From positions 159,363-196,147 of the forward strand of contig JACONH010000012.1 of assembly GCA_014323835.1 (NCBI GenBank): 36,785 nt of DNA, given 5' to 3'. The DNA is from Alphaproteobacteria bacterium GM202ARS2. GTDB lineage: Bacteria; Pseudomonadota; Alphaproteobacteria; GM7ARS4. This document shows positions 32,866 through 36,785 of the stretch, piece by piece. A program made the position numbers and the translations under genes. The notes under the pieces were generated by a model. It made no database searches. It saw nothing but the letters and a program-made list of their open reading frames with translations, and had not been told where the DNA came from. Numbering within the stretch: the stretch's first letter is position 1; every line of letters starts with the position of its first letter.

Positions 32866-33150
32866 ATGCAGTTGTTGGATAAGGAATTCATGACTCGGGC
32901 GACTCCTGAGGATATACAAGCCGAGCTTGATGCGGGTGCTGATGTCAATCAGCGGGATAAGTATGGGGCGACGTCTTTGCATTATGCTGTCCTGTTTAAT
33001 AAAAAACATGCGGTGATTAATATGTTGATTGAAGCGGGTGCGGACATCAGCATAGGTTGTAGTGCTGATATCAGGGGTGGCTTTCCTGTGAAGCAAATGC
33101 TTGCGATACAGAGGAAATATGAGCGTAAATGGTGGCAGCGGTGGTTCTGA
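32866..33150 (+). CDS. Short ankyrin-repeat protein (Ank2)
   Basis: A 94-residue product from the ATG at 32866, which has GGAGAGG about eight bases upstream. It starts MQLLDKEFMTRATPEDI, the family N-terminal motif, then two ankyrin units (ATSLHYAVLFNKKHAVINML and a degenerate second). A longer reading from a GTG at 32794 would add a hydrophobic stretch resembling a signal peptide, as in Ank4 and Ank5, but lacks a ribosome site. Its 3' end overlaps Ank3 in another frame by 32 bases, and it lacks the conserved C-terminal cap, so it may be a truncated family member. Confidence 0.7.
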   Translation: MQLLDKEFMTRATPEDIQAELDAGADVNQRDKYGATSLHYAVLFNKKHAVINMLIEAGADISIGCSADIRGGFPVKQMLAIQRKYERKWWQRWF

Positions 33151-33547
33151 CTTATCGTCCATCCATTGGGCGGTTGTTGATAATGACATTCCAATGGTAA
33201 GGAGATTCGTTGAGTTAGGGGAGAATATTAACAAGCGGACGAAGAGCAATGGTTACTCGCCTTTGCATTTGGCGGCGAAGTGGAATAATGACCTTGCGAT
33301 GATGAAGGCATTGCTCGAGTTGGGTGCGGACGTACACGTAAGGGATAGCGGTGGGTGGACGCCTTTGCACTGGGCGGCAAAGGAAAGTCTCAATCCTGCT
33401 ATTGTGGAGGCATTGCTGGAGGCTGGTGCGGATCATCGTGCCGAAACAAAAAGCGGTCGAACGGCTCTTGACTTGATAGAGGAAAACGATGCCCTGAAAA
33501 ACACGGAAGCCCGTTGGAAGCTAAATGACTTGTCCTACAAAAAATAG
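33119..33547 (+). CDS. Ankyrin-repeat protein (Ank3)
   Basis: A 142-residue protein starting at the ATG at 33119 with GAGG close upstream. It has about four ankyrin units (SIHWAVVDND, YSPLHLAAKWNN, WTPLHWAAKES) and ends with the family cap ADHRAETKSGRTALDLIEEN followed by KLNDLSYKK. It lacks both the family N-terminal motif and a signal peptide. Overlap with Ank2 suggests that the two derive from one gene: Ank2 carries the family start and Ank3 the family end. Confidence 0.75.
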   Translation: MSVNGGSGGSDLSSIHWAVVDNDIPMVRRFVELGENINKRTKSNGYSPLHLAAKWNNDLAMMKALLELGADVHVRDSGGWTPLHWAAKESLNPAIVEALLEAGADHRAETKSGRTALDLIEENDALKNTEARWKLNDLSYKK

Positions 33548-33568
33548 CCTGTCGCAGTAGGGGCAAAT

Positions 33569-33584
33569 TGTTTCACGTGAAACA
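33569..33584. promoter_or_regulatory. parS: parS site 4 (perfect)
   Basis: TGTTTCACGTGAAACA, a perfect match to the conserved parS 16-mer, inside a longer inverted repeat. The following TTTTTATTTTTG is terminator-like. It lies 22 bases after the Ank3 stop. Confidence 0.75.
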
Positions 33585-33630
33585 ATTTTTATTTTTGCGG
33601 TTGGGTGTCGGTGTGTATTGGTGTCTTGCG

Positions 33631-33659
33631 TTGTGTTTGTGCTGATATTTTTATACTCT
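33631..33659 (+). promoter_or_regulatory. Candidate promoter of Ank4
   Basis: TTGTGT (33631-33636), then 17 bases and TACTCT, or 15 bases and TATACT. The surrounding 70 bases are repeated almost unchanged upstream of Ank5, which supports a functional leader. Confidence 0.45.
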
Positions 33660-33693
33660 TATGTGAAGGGGGCGTTTTTCGGTAGCGTGCGCG

Positions 33694-35211
33694 ATGGTTG
33701 TTCGGTTCATTGTTGTTGTTTTGTTTGTTGTTGTTGTGGTGGGCATGTCTGCGTGTTTTTTTGATGCGTGTGGCGATTTGTGCGATAGAGACTTTATGGA
33801 GGGTGCGACAGATGCGGGTGTCCGTGCGGTTCTTGCGGATAGAGAGGACATGAATGTGCGGGGTTGGTTTGGTGAGTCTCCTTTGCATGTGGCGGCGGCT
33901 TATAGTAGCAATCCTGGTGTTTTGAGGGTATTGGTTGATGCGGGGGTAGATATAGATGTGCGGGATGATGATGGCAGGTCGCCTTTACATTGGGCGGCGG
34001 CGAACAATGATGATTCTGTGGTGATAGAGTCATTGGTTGCGTTGGGTGCGGATGTGCATGCGCGGGATAAGCATGGCTTGTCGCCTTTGCATCGTGCGGC
34101 GGAAGCGAATGGCAATCCTGCGGTGGTGAAGGCATTGGTTGCGGTGGGTGCGGATGTGCATGCAAGCAATGAAGATATCGGCTCGCCTTTGCATTTGGCG
34201 GCGGATAGGAATAGTCCTGATGTGGTAAGGGCATTGGTTGAAGCGGGTGCGGATGTGAATGCGAGGAATCAAGCTTCGCTTTGGAAGGATGACAGGCCTT
34301 TGCACGTGGCGGTAGGGTGGGGTGGGAAACCTGAGGTGGTTAAGACGTTGCTTGCTTTGGGTGCGGATGTGCATGCACGGGGTTGGCATGGCAGATCGCC
34401 TCTGCATCGGGCGGGGGGGAACGAAAATCTTGCGATGGTAAAGTTATTGCTTGCGGCGGGTGCGGATGTGCATGCGCGGGATAAGAATGGCGGTTCGCCT
34501 CTGCATGATGCGGCGGAAGTGAATGAAAATCTTGCGGTGATAGAGGCATTAATTGAAGCGGGAGCAGACGTGAATGTCCGGAAGGAGGATGGCTTTTCTA
34601 TGGGGGAAACGCCTTTGCATCGGGCGGCGTATGGGAATAAAAATCCTGCGGTGGTGCTTGCCTTGTTGGATGCGGGTGCGGATGTGCACGTTCTATCGGA
34701 AAGGGGTGCGATGGCTATTGACCTGATGAGGAGAAACGTAGCCTTTCGCAATACGCCAATCTACGAGAAGCTGCGGGATTTATCCTACATGCCCGGGGGT
34801 GCCAGCCGGGTATGTCGCACGTTGTGCTATAGGGTTTTTGTGGTGAATGCAAGAGCATCGGATGTCCGTGCTGTGATTGCTTTGGGGGTGGATGTAAACG
34901 CACGGGGCAAGGAGGGTAACTCGCCGTTGCATCGGGCGGCGAGGTGGAGTTACAATCCTGAATTGATAAAAATATTGGTTGAAGCGGGTGCGGATGTGAA
35001 TGCACGCAATGAGGATGGCAGATCGCCTCTGCATGAGGCGGTGATGGTGAGTAGCAATCCTGCGGTGGTGATTGCCTTGTTGGATGCGGGGGCAGACCAT
35101 CTCGCCGAAACCAATGACGGCGACATAGCCCTCGACTTTGTCAAGAGAAATAATGCCATGAAAGGCACAAGGGCTCATCAAAAGCTCTACGACCTATTCT
35201 ACAAAAAATAG
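33694..35211 (+). CDS. Exported multi-ankyrin protein, internal fusion of two family members (Ank4)
   Basis: A 505-residue protein. Residues 1-20 are a signal peptide (MVVRFIVVVLFVVVVVGMSA), with Cys21 placed as a possible lipobox cysteine. The family start LCDRDFMEGATDAGVRAV follows. About eight ankyrin repeats of roughly 34 residues (SPLHxAA...AGADVHAR) run to a family-type cap AIDLMRRN...KLRDLSY near residue 340-365. There the pattern restarts with a degenerate start (VNARASDVRAVIALGVDVNAR), two more repeats and a second cap (ALDFVKRN...KLYDLFYKK). The gene thus looks like two ankyrin genes joined in frame. Neighbouring repeats are very similar at DNA level, allowing slippage or recombination. 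Likely secreted or surface-attached, binding proteins. Confidence 0.85.
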   Translation: MVVRFIVVVLFVVVVVGMSACFFDACGDLCDRDFMEGATDAGVRAVLADREDMNVRGWFGESPLHVAAAYSSNPGVLRVLVDAGVDIDVRDDDGRSPLHWAAANNDDSVVIESLVALGADVHARDKHGLSPLHRAAEANGNPAVVKALVAVGADVHASNEDIGSPLHLAADRNSPDVVRALVEAGADVNARNQASLWKDDRPLHVAVGWGGKPEVVKTLLALGADVHARGWHGRSPLHRAGGNENLAMVKLLLAAGADVHARDKNGGSPLHDAAEVNENLAVIEALIEAGADVNVRKEDGFSMGETPLHRAAYGNKNPAVVLALLDAGADVHVLSERGAMAIDLMRRNVAFRNTPIYEKLRDLSYMPGGASRVCRTLCYRVFVVNARASDVRAVIALGVDVNARGKEGNSPLHRAARWSYNPELIKILVEAGADVNARNEDGRSPLHEAVMVSSNPAVVIALLDAGADHLAETNDGDIALDFVKRNNAMKGTRAHQKLYDLFYKK

Positions 35212-35231
35212 CCTGTGGCGGTATCACAAAT

Positions 35232-35247
35232 TGTTTCACGTGAAACA
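35232..35247. promoter_or_regulatory. parS: parS site 5 (perfect)
   Basis: Second perfect TGTTTCACGTGAAACA, 20 bases after the Ank4 stop. The sequence after it (TTTTTATTTTTGCGGTTGGG) is the same as after site 4, so the site was copied with its flank. Confidence 0.75.
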
Positions 35248-35319
35248 ATTTTTATTTTTGCGGTTGGGTGTCTTGTTTAATTTTTTTGATTTATTATCTA
35301 TTAGGATGTGATAGGCTTT

Positions 35320-35424
35320 ATGGTGGTGAAGTGGATAAAATTCTTCTTTGTTCCACTAATTCTGTGTGTGTTTTTTTCTTTGTTGTGCCTATGGAGGTTA
35401 TCTTGTTATGAAAAAGGATGTTAA
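35320..35424 (+). CDS. Possible 34-residue hydrophobic peptide, perhaps an Ank signal-peptide relic
   Basis: An ATG-initiated frame, MVVKWIKFFFVPLILCVFFS and onwards to a stop at 35424, resembles the signal peptides of Ank4 and Ank5, which also start MVV plus a basic residue. It overlaps the start of the next gene by 17 bases. It may be the stump of a lost ankyrin gene or a small membrane peptide. No Shine-Dalgarno site is visible. Confidence 0.35.
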   Translation: MVVKWIKFFFVPLILCVFFSLLCLWRLSCYEKGC

Positions 35425-35626
35425 GGATATGACTCTTGAGGAGCTTATCGAATACCGCAGGGATTACAAAATGACCGAAGAGGAATGGGAAGAGCAGACC
35501 CTTGCGATTGCGGCTGCAGAGTTACGTCATTCGGGTGATAAGTCGGTTACGGTAGAAACGATGCGCGCCGCTGTTCTTATCGCTAAGAGTTGCGAGAAGC
35601 AACAGATGAATAAAAAGCAATCCTAG
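35408..35626 (+). CDS. Small acidic protein upstream of fic, candidate Fic partner
   Basis: A 72-residue, helix-rich protein starting at the ATG at 35408 with GGAGG nearby (MKKDVKDMTLEELIEYRRDY). It is 6 bases upstream of the Fic gene, the arrangement of FicA/VbhA-type antitoxins with their Fic toxins. However, the antitoxin hallmark (S/T)xxxE(G/N) is not found in it. I do not recognise the family; an inhibitor or chaperone role for Fic is inferred only from position and size. Confidence 0.55.
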   Translation: MKKDVKDMTLEELIEYRRDYKMTEEEWEEQTLAIAAAELRHSGDKSVTVETMRAAVLIAKSCEKQQMNKKQS

Positions 35627-35632
35627 ACAATC

Positions 35633-36232
35633 ATGCCTGATGAGAAAACACCTGAGGCACTGCTTCGTCGTCATTTAAATGTCCATGAAGCTGTTGGCTG
35701 GATAGGTGAATTTGCTTTGAAACATGCAAGACAGGATGGGGGATTCACCGTAACAGAGGAGCATATAAAAAAGATACACTTTATATGTATGTCTGGTTTG
35801 CTTGATGATGCGGAAACTGGATGTTACAGACAGGCGCAGTTGCGTCCTCTTGGCAAGCATCGTCCGCCACGTTGGGAAGATGTGGTGAAGCATATGCAGG
35901 GTTTTGTCAAAGAGCTGAACAAGAAGTGGTATCTTTACAATCCTATTCAAATTGGTGCTTATGCGATATGGCGGCTCAATTGGATTCATCCGTTTATAAA
36001 TGGGAATGGGAGAACGTCGCGGTTATTTGGCTATTTGTTGATGAATATGCGTGCGGGATATAAATTCCCTGGTAAAAGGGGTTATTTGGTGCCTGAGCAG
36101 CTTGGTGGTAAAAAACATGCCCAATATGTTAAAGCATTAAGACATGCCGATAAGCAGGCTGACGATAGCTACTTAAAGCCAATGGAAGAGGTGTTATCAG
36201 AGACCCTTAGGGTTCAACTCACAGAACTATAA
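35633..36232 (+). CDS. fic: Fic-domain protein (probable AMP-transferase)
   Basis: A 199-residue protein with the complete Fic motif HPFINGNGRTSR at 119-130. Fic enzymes usually transfer AMP from ATP to hydroxyl side chains of target proteins. The upstream flap segment TGCYRQAQLRPLG near 62-74 is the expected substrate-positioning hairpin, and the helices fit a minimal Fic core. No (S/T)xxxE(G/N) autoinhibitory motif is evident at either end. It follows the small acidic gene by 6 bases with no ribosome site of its own, so translation is probably coupled. Surrounded by ankyrin genes, it may be a toxin-antitoxin member or a host-directed effector. Confidence 0.88.
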   Translation: MPDEKTPEALLRRHLNVHEAVGWIGEFALKHARQDGGFTVTEEHIKKIHFICMSGLLDDAETGCYRQAQLRPLGKHRPPRWEDVVKHMQGFVKELNKKWYLYNPIQIGAYAIWRLNWIHPFINGNGRTSRLFGYLLMNMRAGYKFPGKRGYLVPEQLGGKKHAQYVKALRHADKQADDSYLKPMEEVLSETLRVQLTEL

Positions 36233-36260
36233 CGTTGTAATGGGTGTTCATCGTCTTGCG

Positions 36261-36289
36261 TTGCGTTTGTGCTGATAATTTTATATGAT
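36261..36289 (+). promoter_or_regulatory. Candidate promoter of Ank5
   Basis: TTGCGT at 36261-36266, a 17-base spacer, then TATGAT at 36284-36289, 35 bases before the Ank5 ATG. Near-copy of the region ahead of Ank4. Confidence 0.5.
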
Positions 36290-36323
36290 TATGTGAAGGG
36301 TGTGTTTTTTGGTCATGTGCGCG

Positions 36324-36785
36324 ATGGTTGTTCGGTTGGTTTTTATTGTTTTGTTTGCTGGTCTGGTGTCTCTGCCGGCGGTTGCGGGCGCGACATGTGG
36401 CAAGCTGTGCGATAAGGAATTTATGAAGGGGGCAACAGTGGCGGAGATACGTGCGACTATCGCACAGGGGGCAGATGTAAACGCACGGAACAAGAATGGC
36501 AAGTCGCCTCTACATGGGGCGGCACGGGACAATGAAAATCCTGAGGTGGTGAAGGCATTGATTGGTGCGGGTGCAGATGTAAACGCACAAGATAATTGGC
36601 GCTTGTCGCCTCTACATGGGGCGGCACAGGACAATGAAAATCCTGCGGTGATGAAGGCATTGGTTGCCGCGGGGGCAGATGTGAATGCACGGACTAAAGA
36701 AGGCTCGTCTCCTCTATATGGGGCGGCGCGGTGGAATAAAAATCCTGCGGTAGCGAAGACATTGATTGGTGCGGGGGCAGACGTG
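36324..36785 (+). CDS. Exported ankyrin-repeat protein, 3' end outside window (Ank5)
   Basis: 154 codons to the window edge. Signal peptide MVVRFVFIVLFAGLVSLPAV with a likely cut at VAGA, then the family start CGKLCDKEFMKGATVAEIRA, then at least three ankyrin repeats (KSPLHGAARDNENPEVV, LSPLHGAAQDNENPAVM, SSPLYGAARWNKNPAVA). The start and the 70-base leader are near-identical to those of Ank4, showing duplication with the promoter. An ATG at 36315 in frame is an alternative start. Total length unknown. Confidence 0.85.
   Translation, partial: MVVRLVFIVLFAGLVSLPAVAGATCGKLCDKEFMKGATVAEIRATIAQGADVNARNKNGKSPLHGAARDNENPEVVKALIGAGADVNAQDNWRLSPLHGAAQDNENPAVMKALVAAGADVNARTKEGSSPLYGAARWNKNPAVAKTLIGAGADV

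Noticed and set aside
33840..35100. Regularly spaced near-identical DNA units as a CRISPR array
   Set aside because: The roughly 100-base periodicity is the ankyrin repeat coding pattern in an open frame; there are no short fixed repeats with unique spacers and no cas genes.

Overview
The window looks like chromosomal DNA of an alphaproteobacterium with moderate GC and a host-associated lifestyle. Pointers are an alphaproteobacterial-style DksA with a reduced zinc finger, a HemB with an Asp-type (Mg) metal loop, a Gluconobacter-like PqqA peptide, an Fdh1AB-type NAD-linked formate dehydrogenase with fused beta subunit, and a mutM/rpsT neighbourhood that in many alphaproteobacteria sits next to dnaA and the replication origin. 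A cluster of ankyrin-repeat genes and a Fic-domain gene suggest interaction with a eukaryotic host.

Layout. 1-6.5 kb: 3' truncated gltX (minus), comEC (plus), then cobalamin lower-ligand assembly genes cobS-cobU (minus), divergent from cobT and a small DUF2141-type exported protein. 6.6-8.2 kb: a membrane-anchored pentapeptide-repeat gene followed by a small GIY-YIG-like gene (cassette A), with a 31-bp direct repeat between them. 8.4-8.5 kb: a solitary pqqA too short for ordinary gene finders, followed by a strong hairpin. 8.6-12.3 kb (minus): hemB, a CaiB-type CoA-transferase frameshifted at a G7 run, and an AGCS sodium/alanine symporter. 12.36-16.9 kb: a tight biotin operon bioF-esterase-bioC-bioD-bioA without bioB. 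17-22.8 kb: an HExxH protein (plus), then a minus-strand block of a lipoprotein, cysK, a second pentapeptide gene plus GIY-YIG-like gene (cassette B) and a MoeB/ThiF protein. The cassette B pentapeptide gene is split by a -1 frameshift exactly at an A_AAA_AAA heptamer.

23-29.6 kb (plus): M48 peptidase with TPR-like tail, Fdh1B, Fdh1A and a cytochrome P460-like c-type haem protein; tRNA-Gly(CCC) on the minus strand follows. With pqqA this points to oxidation of C1 or alcohol substrates. 29.7-36.8 kb: Trm112-like protein, dksA, mutM, rpsT, a DUF5678-like protein, five ankyrin genes of one paralogous family, and a Fic gene with a small upstream partner.

The most striking features are two. First, five copies of a hairpin whose core is the near-universal ParB-binding site parS (two perfect, three with one mismatch) lie between genes at 30.6-35.2 kb, intermixed with the expanding ankyrin family. 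Second, a two-gene cassette (membrane pentapeptide-repeat protein plus GIY-YIG-like protein) occurs twice in the same order within 12 kb. All calls are from reading the sequence; no database search was run.
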